From positions 124,001-188,000 of the forward strand of contig JASBTX010000007.1 of NCBI GenBank assembly GCA_030148225.1: a DNA stretch of 64,000 bases. Direction: 5' to 3'. A program made the position numbers and the translations under genes. This DNA comes from Paracoccaceae bacterium. Its GTDB lineage: Bacteria; Pseudomonadota; Alphaproteobacteria; Rhodobacterales; Rhodobacteraceae. Each line of letters opens with the position of its first letter. The stretch's first letter is position 1. Of this stretch, positions 46,106-57,788 are shown one piece after another. The notes below the pieces were generated by a model. It ran no database searches. It worked only from the letters and a program-made list of their open reading frames with translations, and was not told the DNA's origin.

Positions 46106-47534
46106 GCGTCTCTGCCGCTGCCGCCGCCAGTGCCTCGACACCGAATAGGTTCACTACACCGGCAACCATGATCACCGCAGCCCCCACCAGCGCCGCCCAG
46201 TTATAGGCGTTCATCGGCGTCTGGATCGCATCCCGCTCTTCGCCGAAATACATGAAATAAACGATCCTGAGATAGTAGAACGCCCCGATCACCGACGCGA
46301 TGACACCGGCAACCGCCAGCCACGCCAGATCGGCATCAACCGCCGCCTGCAACACGTAGAACTTGCCAAAGAAACCCACCATCGGCGGCACGCCCGCCAG
46401 CGAGAACATCAGCACAAGCAGCGCCAGCGCCTTGAGCGGCTCTGCCTTGGAATACTGATGCAGCCCGTCAATATCCGTCACCGGCTGGCCGTCCCGCTCC
46501 ATCGACAGGATAAAGGCAAAGGTGCCGATATTCATCACGACATAGATCGCCAGATAGATCAGCATTGCCTGAATGCCGAACATCGTGCCCGCCGCCAGCC
46601 CCATCAGCGCGAACCCCATATGCGCGATCGAGGAATAGGCCATCAGGCGCTTGATATCGCGCTGGCCGATGGCCGCGATTGCACCCAGAAACATCGACAC
46701 GACCGACAAGAGCGCGATGATCTGCGTCCAGTCCGCCGTCACCGTGCCAAAGGCATCATGCGCCACACGGGCAAACAGCGCCATCGCCGCCACCTTTGGC
46801 GCGGTGGCGAAAAAGGCGGTGACCGGTGTGGGTGAGCCTTCGTAGACATCCGGCGTCCACATGTGAAACGGCGCCGCCGAAACCTTGAAGGCCAGCCCGG
46901 CAAAAAGGAAAACCAGACCCAAAAGCAACCCGATGGGCATCTTGCCATCAGATATTGTTTCCAGAATACCCGAGAAAAGCGTTGTACCCGCATAGCCATA
47001 GGTCAGCGAAGCACCATAGAGAAGCAGCCCCGATGACAATGCCCCGAGCACGAAATACTTGAGCCCCGCCTCGGTCGAACGCTGATCATCCCGATGCAAT
47101 GCCGCGATCACGTAGAGCGACAGGGACTGCAATTCGAGCCCCATGTAAAGCGCCATCAGGTCGCCCGCGCTGACCATCATCATCATCCCCACGGTCGCCA
47201 GTGCGATCAGAATGGGATACTCGAATTTCAGGATCCCGATCCGTTCCATATAGGACTGGCTCATCAACAGGATCGCCGCCGCCGACAGCAGGATGATCAC
47301 CTTGGCAAACCGTGAAAATCCGTCATCGATAAAGGCCCCGCCAAATGCCGTGGCCGCGCCCGACCCGCTGATGGCGATCCAGACACCCAGCGCCGCCATC
47401 AATGCGGCGGTGCTGCCCAGGATCAAGGGCGCGGTCGCATCCTTGCCAGTATAGACCGCGAACATCAGCGCGCCCATGGCATAGACCGCCAGGATCAGTT
47501 CCGGCAGGACAATATTCAGATCAGCGGAAATCAT
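46095..47534 (-). CDS. nuoN: NADH-quinone oxidoreductase subunit N
   Basis: NuoN (479 residues) is one of the three antiporter-like proton-pumping membrane subunits of Complex I. It has fourteen predicted helices, with the conserved loop [17 protein letters not shown], the broken-helix Lys region and [13 protein letters not shown]. It follows nuoM by 14 bases and overlaps birA by about 11 bases, so birA may be translated by reinitiation. Confidence 0.97.
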   Translation of the reverse strand: MISADLNIVLPELILAVYAMGALMFAVYTGKDATAPLILGSTAALMAALGVWIAISGSGAATAFGGAFIDDGFSRFAKVIILLSAAAILLMSQSYMERIGILKFEYPILIALATVGMMMMVSAGDLMALYMGLELQSLSLYVIAALHRDDQRSTEAGLKYFVLGALSSGLLLYGASLTYGYAGTTLFSGILETISDGKMPIGLLLGLVFLFAGLAFKVSAAPFHMWTPDVYEGSPTPVTAFFATAPKVAAMALFARVAHDAFGTVTADWTQIIALLSVVSMFLGAIAAIGQRDIKRLMAYSSIAHMGFALMGLAAGTMFGIQAMLIYLAIYVVMNIGTFAFILSMERDGQPVTDIDGLHQYSKAEPLKALALLVLMFSLAGVPPMVGFFGKFYVLQAAVDADLAWLAVAGVIASVIGAFYYLRIVYFMYFGEERDAIQTPMNAYNWAALVGAAVIMVAGVVNLFGVEALAAAAAETLVN

Positions 47535-47548
47535 ATCGCCAATGCTCC

Positions 47549-49087
47549 TTAGTTCGCTGCCAGCATCGTGGCGCCGCCGTCGATCAGGGCGGTCTGGTAC
47601 TGGGACAGCAGATGTTCAACCGATGGGCCGATCACATCCAGCACCAGCGCCGGATAGACACCCAGGATCAGCGTCATGGCCACCAGCGGCGCCATGATGA
47701 ACCGCTCGCGCGTGCTCATGTCGCTGATGGTTTTCAGGCTTTCCTTGATCAGGTCACCCATCACCACCCGACGATAGAGCCAGAGCGCATAGCCAGCCGA
47801 AAAGATCACACCCGAGGTTGCAATCAGCGCCACCCATGTATTGACCTGGAAAATCCCGATCAGCGTCAGGAATTCGCCGACAAAGCCCGAGGTGCCGGGC
47901 AGCCCCACATTGGCCATGGTGAAAAACATGAAGACCAGCGCATAGACCGGCATCCGGTTAACCAGCCCGCCATAGGCATCGATCTCGCGCGTGTGCATCC
48001 GGTCATAGATCACACCCACCGCCAGAAAGAGCGCCCCGGAAATGAAACCGTGGCTGATCATCTGGAAAATCGCACCGTCGACCCCTTGCTGGTTCACGGC
48101 GAAAATCCCCATGGTCACGAACCCCATATGCGCGACCGAGGAATAGGCGATCAGCTTTTTCATATCCTCCTGCATCAGCGCCACGAGCGAGGTATAGACA
48201 ATCGCAATCGCCGACAGCCACAGGATCAGGGGGCCCATCACCTCGGAACCCACGGGGAACATCGGCAGACTAAAGCGCAGGAACCCGTATCCGCCCATCT
48301 TCAACAGGATCGCCGCCAGCACGACCGAACCGCCGGTCGGGGCCTGCACATGCGCATCCGGCAGCCAGGTATGCACCGGCCACATCGGCAGCTTGACCGC
48401 GAAAGAGGCGAAAAATGCCAGAAACAGCAGCGTCTGCAACCCGCCCACGACCTGTATGCCCAGCAGGCTGAATGTCTCGGACCCGAACTGATGGTTCAGA
48501 AGCGTCGGGATATCCGTCGTGCCCGCATCGATCCACATCGCGATCATCGCGACCAGCATCAGTACCGACCCCAACAGCGTATAGAGGAAGAACTTGAAGG
48601 CCGCATAAATCCGGTTGGCCCCGCCCCAGATGCCGATGATCAGGAACATCGGGATCAGACCGGCCTCGAAGAAAAGGTAAAAGAGGATCAGATCCAGCGC
48701 CACGAAAACGCCGATCATCAGCGATTCCAGCACGAGGAACGCAATCATGTAATCCTTGACGCGGGTATCGACCTCCCAGCAGGACAGGATGACCAGCGGC
48801 ATCAGGAAGGTCGTCAGCAATACGAACAGGATGCTGATCCCGTCCACACCCACCTTGTAGGTCAGCCCGGCCAGCCATGTCCGTTCCTCGACAAACTGGA
48901 AACCGGGATCGGCCGGGTTGAAATCGGCCAACAGCCCCAGCGACGTCAGAAAGGTCAGTACCGTCGCGGCCAGCGCAACCCATTTGGCATTCTGCCGCGC
49001 CGCCCGGTCATCGCCCCGCAGGAACAGGCCCAGGATCGTGGCCGCAATCAGCGGAATGAAGGTGATGATCGAAATCAGGTTTTCCAT
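47549..49087 (-). CDS. nuoM: NADH-quinone oxidoreductase subunit M
   Basis: NuoM (512 residues) is an antiporter-like membrane subunit with fourteen helices. Key blocks are [18 protein letters not shown] (conserved Glu of helix 5), [26 protein letters not shown] (Lys of the broken helix) and [12 protein letters not shown]. Its start overlaps the nuoL stop by one base (TGATG), so it is translationally coupled. Confidence 0.97.
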   Translation of the reverse strand: MENLISIITFIPLIAATILGLFLRGDDRAARQNAKWVALAATVLTFLTSLGLLADFNPADPGFQFVEERTWLAGLTYKVGVDGISILFVLLTTFLMPLVILSCWEVDTRVKDYMIAFLVLESLMIGVFVALDLILFYLFFEAGLIPMFLIIGIWGGANRIYAAFKFFLYTLLGSVLMLVAMIAMWIDAGTTDIPTLLNHQFGSETFSLLGIQVVGGLQTLLFLAFFASFAVKLPMWPVHTWLPDAHVQAPTGGSVVLAAILLKMGGYGFLRFSLPMFPVGSEVMGPLILWLSAIAIVYTSLVALMQEDMKKLIAYSSVAHMGFVTMGIFAVNQQGVDGAIFQMISHGFISGALFLAVGVIYDRMHTREIDAYGGLVNRMPVYALVFMFFTMANVGLPGTSGFVGEFLTLIGIFQVNTWVALIATSGVIFSAGYALWLYRRVVMGDLIKESLKTISDMSTRERFIMAPLVAMTLILGVYPALVLDVIGPSVEHLLSQYQTALIDGGATMLAAN

Positions 49088-51198
49088 CAGATCGCACCCC
49101 CGCGGATCGTCATCCAGGATACAAGGAACACGATGCCCAGCACCATCCAGAACGCATAGGTAAACAGATATCCCGACTGTGCCCGCCCGGCGAGGCGGGT
49201 AAAGAACGGCACGATCCCCATCGCCACGCCGTTCAGTGCGCCGTCGATCACGCTGCCGTCACCGCGTTTCCACAGGAACGATCCCAGCGACTTGGCCGGG
49301 CGGACAAACACGGCATCGTAAATCTCGTCGAAGTACCATTTGTTCAGCAGGAACAAATATAGCGGTCGCTGGTTCTCGGCCAGCTTGGCCGGCCAGTCCG
49401 GGCGCCGGATATACATGACCCAGGCACCAAGGAACCCAAGCAGCATGGCGATGAACGGGCTGACCTTCACCCATTTCGGCACATAATGCGCATCATCCAG
49501 CACCGTGTTGTCAGGATGGCGATAAATCGCGCCCTTGCCCGGTTCGGCAGCGGCCTTCTTTTCGCCGTCATGCGAGGATGACGGTTCTTCTTTGCCGTTT
49601 TCCGCCGCGTTGGCCGCACCGATCAGCGACAGGGACGCATGCGAGCTTTCGGCTTTGGCGGTTTGTTCCATGCCAAAGAATGTCTCTACCGCGCTGGTTT
49701 TGCCAAAGAAGTCATTGTACCAGACCATCCCGGAAAAGATCGCCCCGATGGCCAGAACGCCCAGGGGCACCAGCATCGTGCGCGGGCTTTCATGGGCGTG
49801 TTCATGCGTGTGCTTGTCACCCCGCTCGGTTCCGTAGAATGTCATGAACATCAGGCGCCAGGAATAAAAGGCCGTCATCACTGCCGCCGATACCAGCAGC
49901 CAAAAGGCAAAATTGCCTGCAGGCGTGGCCGCGCCATAGGCGCTCTCGATAATCGCGTCCTTGGACAGAAAGCCCGAAAAGCCGATCGCCGTCAGCGGTA
50001 TGCCGACCCCGGTAATCGCCAACGTCCCGATCATCATCGCCCAGAACGTATAGGGGATTTTCTTGCGCAGGTTGCCATAGTTGCGCATGTCCTGCTCGTG
50101 ATGCATCGCGTGGATGACCGAACCGGCACCAAGGAAAAGCATCGCCTTGAAAAACGCATGCGTCAGCAGGTGGAACATCGCCACCGAATAGACCCCGACA
50201 CCGGCGGCCACGAACATATAGCCCAGCTGCGAACAGGTCGAATAGGCGATGACGCGCTTGATGTCGTTTTGCACAAGCCCCACCGATGCCGCGAAAAACG
50301 CGGTCGCTGCACCGAGATAGACGATAAAGGTCTTGGCCTCGGGCGCGAATTCATAAAGCGGCGACATGCGCGCCACCAGGAATACCCCCGCCGTCACCAT
50401 TGTCGCGGCATGTATCAGCGCCGAAACAGGTGTCGGACCCTCCATCGCGTCCGGCAGCCATGTATGCAGAAAGAGCTGCGCCGATTTGCCCATCGCCCCG
50501 ACAAAGAGAAGGAACGCCAGCAGATTGGCCGCGTTCCACTCGGTCCAGAGGAATGTCAGATTGGTTTCCGCAAGCTTCGGCGCCGCGCGGAACACCTCGT
50601 CAAAGCTGATGCTGTCAACGAGGAAGAACAGGCCAAAGATCCCCAGCGCGAAACCGAAATCGCCGACACGGTTGACGATAAAGGCCTTGATCGCGGCGGC
50701 GTTGGCGCTGGGTTTGCGATAGTAAAACCCGATCAGCAGGTATGAGGCGACGCCGACGCCCTCCCAGCCAAAGAACATCTGCACCAGATTGTCCGATGTT
50801 ACCAGCGCCAGCATCGCAAAGGTGAAAAACGACAGGTAGGCAAAGAACCGGGGCTTGTATGTCTCACCCTCGCGCCATTGCGGATCGTGATCCATGTAGC
50901 CAAATGAATAGAGATGCACGAGTGACGACACCGTGGTGACGACGATCAGCATGATCGCTGTCAGCCGGTCCAGCCGGATCGCCCAGTCGGTGCTGAGTGT
51001 CCCGCTTTCTATAAAGCGGAAAATCTGGATTTGCTGCGTCTGGCCGTCAAAGCCCAGAAACACGATCCAGCTTAGCAGCGCGGCCAGAAACAGGAGGCCG
51101 GTCGCCACCCACATCGCGGCCTTCTCGCCGATGATCCGCCAGCCAAAGCCGCAGATCAGGGCGCCCACCAGCGGGGCAAACAGGATGATCGAGGGCAT
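49087..51198 (-). CDS. nuoL: NADH-quinone oxidoreductase subunit L
   Basis: NuoL (703 residues) is the distal antiporter-like subunit of Complex I and carries the long lateral helix [22 protein letters not shown] and [30 protein letters not shown] are diagnostic. Between about residues 505 and 560 is a hydrophilic, Glu/Lys/Ser-rich insert ([20 protein letters not shown]), longer than in E. coli. It starts 6 bases after nuoK. Confidence 0.97.
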   Translation of the reverse strand: MPSIILFAPLVGALICGFGWRIIGEKAAMWVATGLLFLAALLSWIVFLGFDGQTQQIQIFRFIESGTLSTDWAIRLDRLTAIMLIVVTTVSSLVHLYSFGYMDHDPQWREGETYKPRFFAYLSFFTFAMLALVTSDNLVQMFFGWEGVGVASYLLIGFYYRKPSANAAAIKAFIVNRVGDFGFALGIFGLFFLVDSISFDEVFRAAPKLAETNLTFLWTEWNAANLLAFLLFVGAMGKSAQLFLHTWLPDAMEGPTPVSALIHAATMVTAGVFLVARMSPLYEFAPEAKTFIVYLGAATAFFAASVGLVQNDIKRVIAYSTCSQLGYMFVAAGVGVYSVAMFHLLTHAFFKAMLFLGAGSVIHAMHHEQDMRNYGNLRKKIPYTFWAMMIGTLAITGVGIPLTAIGFSGFLSKDAIIESAYGAATPAGNFAFWLLVSAAVMTAFYSWRLMFMTFYGTERGDKHTHEHAHESPRTMLVPLGVLAIGAIFSGMVWYNDFFGKTSAVETFFGMEQTAKAESSHASLSLIGAANAAENGKEEPSSSHDGEKKAAAEPGKGAIYRHPDNTVLDDAHYVPKWVKVSPFIAMLLGFLGAWVMYIRRPDWPAKLAENQRPLYLFLLNKWYFDEIYDAVFVRPAKSLGSFLWKRGDGSVIDGALNGVAMGIVPFFTRLAGRAQSGYLFTYAFWMVLGIVFLVSWMTIRGGAI

Positions 51199-51204
51199 CG
51201 GTCT

Positions 51205-51516
51205 TCAGCCTTTCATCACATTGACATCTTCAACCGCGATCGTGCCGCGGTTGCGGAAGAAACAGACAAGGATCGCCAGCCCGATCGCGGCCTCGGCGGC
51301 GGCAACCGTCAGCACGAACAGCGTAAAGACCTGCCCGACCAGATCGCCCAGAAAACTGGAAAAGGCGACAAGGTTGATATTGACCGCCAGCAGCATCAGC
51401 TCGATCGACATGAGGATGATGATGACGTTTTTGCGGTTCACGAAAATGCCGAAAATACCGATCACAAAAAGCGCCGCCGCAACGATCAGGAAATTCTCGA
51501 GTTCTAGGCCATTCAT
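51205..51516 (-). CDS. nuoK: NADH-quinone oxidoreductase subunit K
   Basis: NuoK (103 residues) has three membrane helices and the two conserved glutamates of the proton path (in [15 protein letters not shown] and [14 protein letters not shown]). It follows a previously easy-to-miss 32-residue membrane gene by three bases and precedes nuoL by six. Confidence 0.96.
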   Translation of the reverse strand: MNGLELENFLIVAAALFVIGIFGIFVNRKNVIIILMSIELMLLAVNINLVAFSSFLGDLVGQVFTLFVLTVAAAEAAIGLAILVCFFRNRGTIAVEDVNVMKG

Positions 51517-51519
51517 GGT

Positions 51520-51618
51520 TCAGTCCCTGCCTTCGGTATTGCCGCGCCGGGCCGCCAGCGCGAGGATGACGACAAAGATCAGGCCAATGGCGATGACGGC
51601 CAGTTTGGCGATAACCAT
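51520..51618 (-). CDS. 32-residue single-helix membrane protein between nuoJ and nuoK
   Basis: I found this short gene by reading the 168-base gap between nuoJ and nuoK. It encodes MVIAKLAVIAIGLIFVVI and then LALAARRGNTEGRD: one membrane helix followed by a short basic, polar tail. GAAAGGAAAG precedes the ATG by about 9 bases, and its stop lies three bases before the nuoK start. The compact spacing, good ribosome-binding site and helix argue for a real gene, perhaps a Complex I accessory subunit or assembly peptide. Conservation was not tested. Confidence 0.72.
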   Translation of the reverse strand: MVIAKLAVIAIGLIFVVILALAARRGNTEGRD

Positions 51619-51684
51619 GCGATCTTTCCTTTCGTCCTTGCCGGGCCACACCGGACCCGTGTTGTTGTTACGTTGCCGGGCCGG

Positions 51685-52299
51685 TCAGAGCCCCTGCCCC
51701 GGTTTCACATTCTTCAGTTCCATCGCCTGCGCCGGATCACGGTTGATCTGTGCGACGATATTCTGACGTTTGATATTTGGGCGGTGGCGCAGCGTCAGCA
51801 CGATCGCCCCGATCATCGCCACCAACAGGATCAGGCCGGCAGCCTGAAAGAGATAGATATATTGCGTGTAAACGATCTCGCCCAGCGCCTGCGTGTTATG
51901 CGCCTCGGACAGGGACGGGGTGACCGCCTGGCGCAGATCCCCGGCCTGGTCGGCAAAATTCCAGACGCCGAATACCAGCCCCAGCTCCATCAGCAGCACG
52001 ACACCGATCAGCATCGCCACCGGCATGAACCGGGCCATTTCCGCCTTAAGCTCGGCAAAATCCACATCAAGCATCATGACGACAAACAAGAACAGCACCG
52101 CCACCGCGCCGACATAGACGATCACCAGCAGCATCGCCACGAACTCGGCCCCCAAAAGAACAAAGAGACCGGCAGAGGTGAAAAAGGCCAGGATCAGCCA
52201 CAGCACCGAATGCACCGGGTTGCGCGACAGAACCGTCAGAAGCCCGGCCAGTATGACGATGGTGGAAAAGACGTAAAAGGTGAACACGGCAAGCGTCAT
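51685..52299 (-). CDS. nuoJ: NADH-quinone oxidoreductase subunit J
   Basis: NuoJ (204 residues) is a five-helix membrane subunit with the characteristic [38 protein letters not shown] run, which includes the pi-bulge of helix 3. It starts inside the stop of the upstream CMD-like gene (four-base overlap). Confidence 0.96.
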   Translation of the reverse strand: MTLAVFTFYVFSTIVILAGLLTVLSRNPVHSVLWLILAFFTSAGLFVLLGAEFVAMLLVIVYVGAVAVLFLFVVMMLDVDFAELKAEMARFMPVAMLIGVVLLMELGLVFGVWNFADQAGDLRQAVTPSLSEAHNTQALGEIVYTQYIYLFQAAGLILLVAMIGAIVLTLRHRPNIKRQNIVAQINRDPAQAMELKNVKPGQGL

Positions 52300-52700
52300 G
52301 TGTTTTCCTCTTTCTCGAAAACGGACTGGGCGATCTGCATCGCCTTGGTCATCGACGGCGCACCGCCATAGACAGCGCTTTGCATGATCACCTCGATGAT
52401 TTCCTGACGTGTGGTTTCGGTTTCACGCAGGTTGCGGATGGTCATGCGGATTTGCGGCTCTTTCAGGCCGGCGCCACTGGCCACCATTGCCGCCAGCAAT
52501 GCCATCAGCCTTGTCTTGGCATCCAGCCCGTCCTTGTTGAAGGATTTGCCAAAGGCCGCTTCCATCATCTCGGGCGGCATCGCGGGCATCATGTCCACAA
52601 GCTTGTCAAACGAAAACGCGCCCCTGGTCGGATCGAACTCATCCGCCATGCGCTTGCCCTGTTCGAGCATCGTTTCAAAAAGCTTGGAAAAATCGTTCAT
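52296..52700 (-). CDS. Carboxymuconolactone decarboxylase-like protein without cysteine
   Basis: The 134-residue helical protein carries a CMD/AhpD-like core ([36 protein letters not shown]). AhpD-type peroxidases need a CxxC pair, but this protein contains no cysteine at all, so peroxidase activity is excluded. Four-base overlaps with nuoI upstream and nuoJ downstream place it firmly inside the Complex I operon. A structural or assembly role is possible; none is proven. Confidence 0.83.
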   Translation of the reverse strand: MNDFSKLFETMLEQGKRMADEFDPTRGAFSFDKLVDMMPAMPPEMMEAAFGKSFNKDGLDAKTRLMALLAAMVASGAGLKEPQIRMTIRNLRETETTRQEIIEVIMQSAVYGGAPSMTKAMQIAQSVFEKEENT

Positions 52701-53188
52701 CGATACGGTGCATCCAGGCTGATATTGCGGGCGATTTCGGCCTCCCAGCGGTCGCCATTGGCCAGCAGTTTTTCCTTGTCATAGAACAGTTCTTCGCGGG
52801 TCTCGGCGGCAAATTCGAAATTCGGACCCTCGACGATGGCATCCACCGGACAGGCCTCCTGACAGAAACCGCAATAGATGCATTTTGTCATGTCGATATC
52901 ATAGCGCGTGGTGCGCCGTGATCCGTCATCGCGCGGCTCGGCGTCGATGGTGATCGCCTGTGCCGGGCAGATCGCCTCGCAAAGCTTGCAGGCGATGCAG
53001 CGCTCTTCGCCATTGGGATAGCGTCTCAGCGCATGTTCGCCGCGAAACCGCGGGCTGAGCGGGCCTTTCTCATGCGGATAATTCAGCGTCGCCTTGGGCC
53101 GGACGAAATATTTCAGCCCCAGCCCCATGCCTTTGACGAAATCCCCCAGCAGGAAATACCAGGCCGTGCGCTTCAGATCGATTGCCAT
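52697..53188 (-). CDS. nuoI: NADH-quinone oxidoreductase subunit I
   Basis: NuoI (163 residues) carries two [4Fe-4S] clusters (N6a, N6b) in [16 protein letters not shown] and [16 protein letters not shown], transferring electrons toward the quinone site. An N-terminal amphipathic helix binds the membrane. It starts three bases after nuoH and overlaps the CMD-like gene by four. Confidence 0.97.
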   Translation of the reverse strand: MAIDLKRTAWYFLLGDFVKGMGLGLKYFVRPKATLNYPHEKGPLSPRFRGEHALRRYPNGEERCIACKLCEAICPAQAITIDAEPRDDGSRRTTRYDIDMTKCIYCGFCQEACPVDAIVEGPNFEFAAETREELFYDKEKLLANGDRWEAEIARNISLDAPYR

Positions 53189-53191
53189 CTG

Positions 53192-54229
53192 TTACCCTCC
53201 CACGGCCCAGCGGGCATAGCCGCCCCAGAACCATCCGAACTGCGCCGCAAAGGCGACAAAGGTGACCCATGCCAGCGAGAAGGGCAGGAAAACCTTCCAG
53301 CCCAGCCGCATCAGCTGATCGTAGCGGTAGCGCGGCACGATCGCCTTGACCATGGCAAAGAGGAAGAAGAAGAAGCCCATCTTTGCCACCATCCAGAGCG
53401 CGCCGTCAGGCAGGCCCGGAATGGGTGACAGCCAGCCGCCAAAGAACAAGAGCGTGATCAGCGCGCACATCAGGAAAATCGCGATATATTCCCCCGCCAT
53501 GAACAGCAGGAAAGGCGTCGAGGAATATTCCACCTGATAGCCCGCCACCAGTTCCGATTCCGCTTCGGGCAGGTCAAAAGGCGGGCGGTTGGTTTCCGCC
53601 AGCGCGCTGACGAAAAACAGCACCACCATGGGCAGATGCGGCCAGAGATACCAGTTGAATATGCCCCAGTCGCCATCCTGCGCCCGCACGATATCACCGA
53701 AATTCAGCGATCCGGTCGACAGGATCACACCGATGATGATCAGCCCGATCGACACCTCGTAGGAAATCATCTGCGCCGCCGAGCGCAGCGAACCCAGGAA
53801 CGGATATTTCGAGTTTGACGCCCAGCCCCCCATGATCACGCCGTACACCTCGAGAGAGGAGATCGCGAAAACATAGAGGATCGCCACGTTCAGATTGGCC
53901 AGCACCCATGTATCGTTGAACGGGATGACCGCCCAGGCCAGGATCGCCAGCACAAAGGACATCATCGGCGCCAGCATGAACACGGTCTTGTCCGCGCCCG
54001 CCGGGATGACGATTTCTTTGAATACATACTTCATCGCATCAGCGACCGATTGCAGCAGCCCCCATGCACCCACGACATTCGGCCCGCGCCGCATCTGTAC
54101 CGCCGCCCAGATCTTGCGGTCGCCGTAAACCAGGAACAGAAGCGAGATCATCACAAAGGCGATCAGCGCCAGGCTCTGGGCGATGATGATCAGCGCGATC
54201 CCGAGATTTGTGGCAAAAAATTCAGTCAT
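53192..54229 (-). CDS. nuoH: NADH-quinone oxidoreductase subunit H
   Basis: NuoH (345 residues) is the membrane subunit that forms the quinone chamber with NuoB and NuoD. It has eight helices, the segment [37 protein letters not shown] (read in parts) and [23 protein letters not shown], which contains the conserved acidic loop. It begins two bases after the lipoprotein gene. Confidence 0.97.
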   Translation of the reverse strand: MTEFFATNLGIALIIIAQSLALIAFVMISLLFLVYGDRKIWAAVQMRRGPNVVGAWGLLQSVADAMKYVFKEIVIPAGADKTVFMLAPMMSFVLAILAWAVIPFNDTWVLANLNVAILYVFAISSLEVYGVIMGGWASNSKYPFLGSLRSAAQMISYEVSIGLIIIGVILSTGSLNFGDIVRAQDGDWGIFNWYLWPHLPMVVLFFVSALAETNRPPFDLPEAESELVAGYQVEYSSTPFLLFMAGEYIAIFLMCALITLLFFGGWLSPIPGLPDGALWMVAKMGFFFFLFAMVKAIVPRYRYDQLMRLGWKVFLPFSLAWVTFVAFAAQFGWFWGGYARWAVGG

Positions 54230-54231
54230 TC

Positions 54232-54642
54232 TTACACCGTCGGTATTCCGTTCGATTTACATTGTGCCACCACATCATCAGCGCGAAGCGTGACGACACC
54301 GTCGGGGAACTCTTGCGAGATGGTATAGACAGCATCCGCCGCCCAAAGCCCACCCTCTTTCCCGGTTCTTGTGCGAATATGTTGCGCGAAACTGTAACCC
54401 CGGATCAGCGTATACTGCGCCGCTGCACATCGCGAATAGGCGGCGACGTCCTCTGCGTCGCGCGCACCGCGCATCTGAACGACGAATGAGATCAGATCAT
54501 CCTGCAAAAGCCGCGTCTCCACGCCCAGATATTCAGGCGTGAATTCGGCCCGGCTGACCGTGTCCGCAAGCGGCTCTTCGGTTGCCGTACAGGCACCAAG
54601 GCCCATGAGGGCCAGTGCGGATATCCGGGTCAGAAGACGCAA
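54232..54642 (-). CDS. Putative lipoprotein within the nuo operon
   Basis: The 136-residue product has a lipoprotein signal: a short basic start (MRLLTR), a hydrophobic core and the lipobox LMGLGAC-T, with the Cys as the acylation site. The mature part is small, with two further cysteines (RCAAAQ and VVAQCK). No family is recognised. It lies 9 bases after nuoG and 2 before nuoH, so it is translated with the Complex I core. It would face the periplasm, where a docking role on the membrane arm is possible. Confidence 0.75.
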   Translation of the reverse strand: MRLLTRISALALMGLGACTATEEPLADTVSRAEFTPEYLGVETRLLQDDLISFVVQMRGARDAEDVAAYSRCAAAQYTLIRGYSFAQHIRTRTGKEGGLWAADAVYTISQEFPDGVVTLRADDVVAQCKSNGIPTV

Positions 54643-54651
54643 CCGCCCGTC

Positions 54652-56679
54652 CTACTCCGCCGCCATCGGCGCGGCGGCCCGCGCGGCGGCATTCGCGCTC
54701 AGTTCCGCCATCAGGCGAGAGGCGCGGGCAATCGGGTTGGTCAGATAGAAATCGCGGATGGGCGTGGCCAGATCCCCCTTGCCGGGTTTCACACCGCCCG
54801 CATCGGCAATTTTCCATTCGTTTTCAGGCACCTGGTCAATACGGCCCAGATGCGGCACTTCAGCGATCATCGCGCTGCGCAGCGCGGCGAGGCTGTCATA
54901 GGGCAATGTTGCGCCCAATTCCGCCGACAGTGCCCGCAGGATGGCCCAGTTCTCTTTGGCATCACCCGGCGCAAAGCCCGCGCGCATCGCCATTTGCGGA
55001 CGGCCTTCGGTATTGACGAAAACGCCCGGTTCCTCGGTATAGGCCGCGCCCGGCAGGATGACATCGGCGCGGTGTGCGCCACGATCCCCGTGGCTGCCCT
55101 GATAGATGACGAACGGGCCCTTGCCCAGTTCCACCTCGTCCGCGCCAAGGTTGTAGATCACGTCGGCGCCCTCGGTGATGGCGGCGATCCCGCCTTTGGA
55201 CACCGCCCCGACATCCATCGCGCCCACGCGCCCTGCGGCTGTATGAAGCACCATGAATTTGCTGTCCGTGGCCTCGGCCAGTTGCATCGCCATGGCCAGA
55301 ACGGCGGCACCATCCGCCCCGGTAACGGCACCCTGACCGATGATCACCAGCGACGGCACTTCCAGCACCTTGCCGAAATCGCGGCTCAGCAGCCCCTCAA
55401 GCGCGGCGCGGTCGGTGCCGACATGCGCCACGTCATAGCTCAGATCGACCGGCGCGCCGACATGGCCGATATCGGCCCCGGCCAGCCACGCCTTGCGCAG
55501 GCGCGCGTTCAGCACCGGTGCCTCGACCGACGGATCGCAGCCGATCAGCTGGATCATGCGGGCGCTGTCAATATCCTCGATCCGTGCCGTCCCGGCATAG
55601 GCCGCACGGTTGTCTGCAGGCAGTTTCGCACCGTCGGTCCGGCATTCCACCGCACCGCCCTGCCCCTCGATCAGCGCCTTCAGAGCATAGGCCGCTTCGG
55701 TCGGTGCCAGATCGCCGACCAGCCCGGCCAGCTTGGTCGCGCCTTTGATCGCCGTGGCAGCGGCGCTCAGCGCCTCAGGCCAGCTTGCCGGGCGCAGCTT
55801 GCCGTTTTCACGCACATAAGGCTTGTCCAGACGCTGGCTGCGCAAACCGTCCCAGACAAAGCGCGTCTTGTCGGAAATCCACTCTTCGTTCACGCCGTCA
55901 TTGTTGCGCGGCAGGATGCGCATCACTTCGCGCCCCTTGGTGTCGACGCGGATATTTGCGCCCAGCGCGTCCATCACGTCGATGGTTTCCGTCTTGGTCA
56001 GTTCCCACGGGCGGGCGGTAAAGGCATATGGCTTGCTGACCAGCGCCCCCACAGGACACAGATCGATGATGTTGCCCTGCATGTTGGAATTCAGCGTCTG
56101 GCCCAGATAGGATGTGATTTCCGCGTCCTCACCGCGCCCGGTCTGGCCCATCTGGGTGATGCCGGCGACCTCGGTGGTAAAGCGGACGCAGCGCGTGCAG
56201 GAAATGCAGCGCGTCATGTGGGTTTCCACAAGCGGGCCCAGATCCAGATCCTCGCTCGCGCGTTTGGGTTCGCGGAATCGGCTGAAATCAACGCCATAGG
56301 CCATGGCCTGATCCTGCAGGTCACATTCGCCGCCCTGATCGCAGATCGGGCAATCCAGCGGGTGGTTGATCAGAAGAAACTCCATCACCCCCTCGCGCGC
56401 CTTCTTGACCATGGGCGAGTTTGTCTTGACCACCGGTGGCGCACCGTCGGGGCCGGGGCGCAGATCGCGCACCTGCATCGCGCAGGACGCGGCGGGTTTC
56501 GGCGGGCCGCCCACCACCTCGACCAGACACATGCGGCAATTGCCGGCAATCGACAGGCGTTCGTGATAGCAAAACCGCGGGACTTCGATCCCGGCCTGTT
56601 CGCAGGCCTGGATCAGCGTCATCGCCGGATCAACCTCGATCTCCTGATCGTCGATGATGATTTTGCGTAGGTCACTCAT
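54652..56679 (-). CDS. nuoG: NADH-quinone oxidoreductase subunit G
   Basis: NuoG (675 residues) is the largest peripheral subunit. The N-terminal ferredoxin-like part holds a [2Fe-2S] cluster and [4Fe-4S] clusters ([43 protein letters not shown]), followed by a molybdopterin-oxidoreductase-like domain without molybdenum. Length is typical of alphaproteobacterial and mitochondrial 75-kDa homologues. A four-base gap separates it from the DUF5333 gene. Confidence 0.97.
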   Translation of the reverse strand: MSDLRKIIIDDQEIEVDPAMTLIQACEQAGIEVPRFCYHERLSIAGNCRMCLVEVVGGPPKPAASCAMQVRDLRPGPDGAPPVVKTNSPMVKKAREGVMEFLLINHPLDCPICDQGGECDLQDQAMAYGVDFSRFREPKRASEDLDLGPLVETHMTRCISCTRCVRFTTEVAGITQMGQTGRGEDAEITSYLGQTLNSNMQGNIIDLCPVGALVSKPYAFTARPWELTKTETIDVMDALGANIRVDTKGREVMRILPRNNDGVNEEWISDKTRFVWDGLRSQRLDKPYVRENGKLRPASWPEALSAAATAIKGATKLAGLVGDLAPTEAAYALKALIEGQGGAVECRTDGAKLPADNRAAYAGTARIEDIDSARMIQLIGCDPSVEAPVLNARLRKAWLAGADIGHVGAPVDLSYDVAHVGTDRAALEGLLSRDFGKVLEVPSLVIIGQGAVTGADGAAVLAMAMQLAEATDSKFMVLHTAAGRVGAMDVGAVSKGGIAAITEGADVIYNLGADEVELGKGPFVIYQGSHGDRGAHRADVILPGAAYTEEPGVFVNTEGRPQMAMRAGFAPGDAKENWAILRALSAELGATLPYDSLAALRSAMIAEVPHLGRIDQVPENEWKIADAGGVKPGKGDLATPIRDFYLTNPIARASRLMAELSANAAARAAAPMAAE

Positions 56680-56683
56680 GGCA

Positions 56684-57082
56684 TTACCTGGCCTTTAATA
56701 GCCGTCCTGATTGGCTGTTTCGCGCGATCTCGGATTTTCCGAATTCGCAATAGGATTGTGGGGAATTCAGCGCAACACCATTCTGGGACAAATATGCATC
56801 CACCCGGTCCTGCATCAGCGCCTTTTCCGCCTCGTTCTCGATATGATCCTCGACCGCCCGGTCGCTGAAACCCAGTTCCCTGGCGCGGCGCTTCAGCTTG
56901 TTCTGGAAACCCAGCGCCCGCAGGATGCGCGGCTTGATCGCATCGCATTTCTTTTGCAGCTCATAGGCCACGGCAAAGGTAAAGAGGCCCTGATCCAGCA
57001 TGGGATCATCGCGCAGCGATTTGGCCGAGAGCGGCCCGGCGGCCAGCATCAGCGCCATCAGGGCGGCAACAGGTCGTGACAT
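56684..57082 (-). CDS. DUF5333 secreted protein of the nuo operon
   Basis: The 132-residue protein has a signal peptide ([20 protein letters not shown]) and a helical mature part with two cysteines (KKCDAI, SYCEFG). I assign it to DUF5333, a family seen in Rhodobacteraceae Complex I operons. ATG at 57082 with AAGGA about 8 bases upstream; the upstream frame extension is not real. Function is unknown, presumably at the periplasmic side of the enzyme. Confidence 0.82.
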   Translation of the reverse strand: MSRPVAALMALMLAAGPLSAKSLRDDPMLDQGLFTFAVAYELQKKCDAIKPRILRALGFQNKLKRRARELGFSDRAVEDHIENEAEKALMQDRVDAYLSQNGVALNSPQSYCEFGKSEIARNSQSGRLLKAR

Positions 57083-57251
57083 GACAGATTCCTTTTTCAC
57101 GGTTGAAACCGCGAAATCAGGCCGCGCTGCCCCCCTGTTATGCAATAACATCGCCGGGATCAGGCCTGTGGACAGCCGGAATTTCGCCAATGCGACCACA
57201 GCGTTACGCGAAAACCCGCCGAAATGGCGCGCATGCGGGGATATGCAGCAC

Positions 57252-57734
57252 TCAGGCAGCATCCGGCTGGCACCCCCCGGTTCTGAACCTGTGGGCATCT
57301 TTCAGCCATGACCAGCCGAAAGCCGCATCACTGTCACCATGCAGGCGCAGATGTTCCAGCCGCGCCATCCCCTCGGCAAGGGTCGGGCGATGCCCTTCGT
57401 CAACCCACCACATCACGAAATGCTGCTCACCCAGCAGCTCGAACCATTCGGCACGACGTTCGTAAAACTGCTTGTGCACCGTGCCCCAGACAAAGGTCTC
57501 CAGCGCGCCGACATCCTCCCAGACGGTCAGGTTGGCCACGAATTGCGGATCATCACCAATATTGTTCTCGGTATTTCCGGTGCCCGGCTCGCCCGAGCCT
57601 TCCATCATCCAGACGAATCCCGGCATGCGTTTGCCCAGCCCGTTGATCCGGTCGAGCGCCGCCATGAAATCCTGCACCCTTGGATCATCTGTCGGCGCCA
57701 CCAGCCGCCCGATATTCAGTTCGGCCAGATGCAT
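57252..57734 (-). CDS. DUF3291 domain protein
   Basis: The 160-residue protein starts MHLAELNIGRLVAPTDDPRV and contains PGFVWMMEGSGE, VANLTVWEDVGALETFVWG and VMWWVDEGHRPTLAEGMARLEHL. These are hallmarks of DUF3291, a dimeric alpha/beta-barrel fold related to antibiotic-biosynthesis monooxygenases. No cofactor motif is visible. It lies between nuoF (54 bases) and the DUF5333 gene (169 bases), so this is one of the looser junctions of the operon. Confidence 0.85.
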   Translation of the reverse strand: MHLAELNIGRLVAPTDDPRVQDFMAALDRINGLGKRMPGFVWMMEGSGEPGTGNTENNIGDDPQFVANLTVWEDVGALETFVWGTVHKQFYERRAEWFELLGEQHFVMWWVDEGHRPTLAEGMARLEHLRLHGDSDAAFGWSWLKDAHRFRTGGCQPDAA

Positions 57735-57788
57735 CACCCGGCCTCGCCAACCGGCCGGGCCCGCGATATGCGCCCCAACGCCATCGCT

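Noticed and set aside
47402..49159. 585-residue plus-strand frame opposite nuoM
   Set aside because: Same reason: it is a low-complexity basic product antisense to a clear Complex I gene.
54850..56670. 606-residue plus-strand frame opposite nuoG
   Set aside because: The composition is antisense-like, and nuoG is certain on the other strand.
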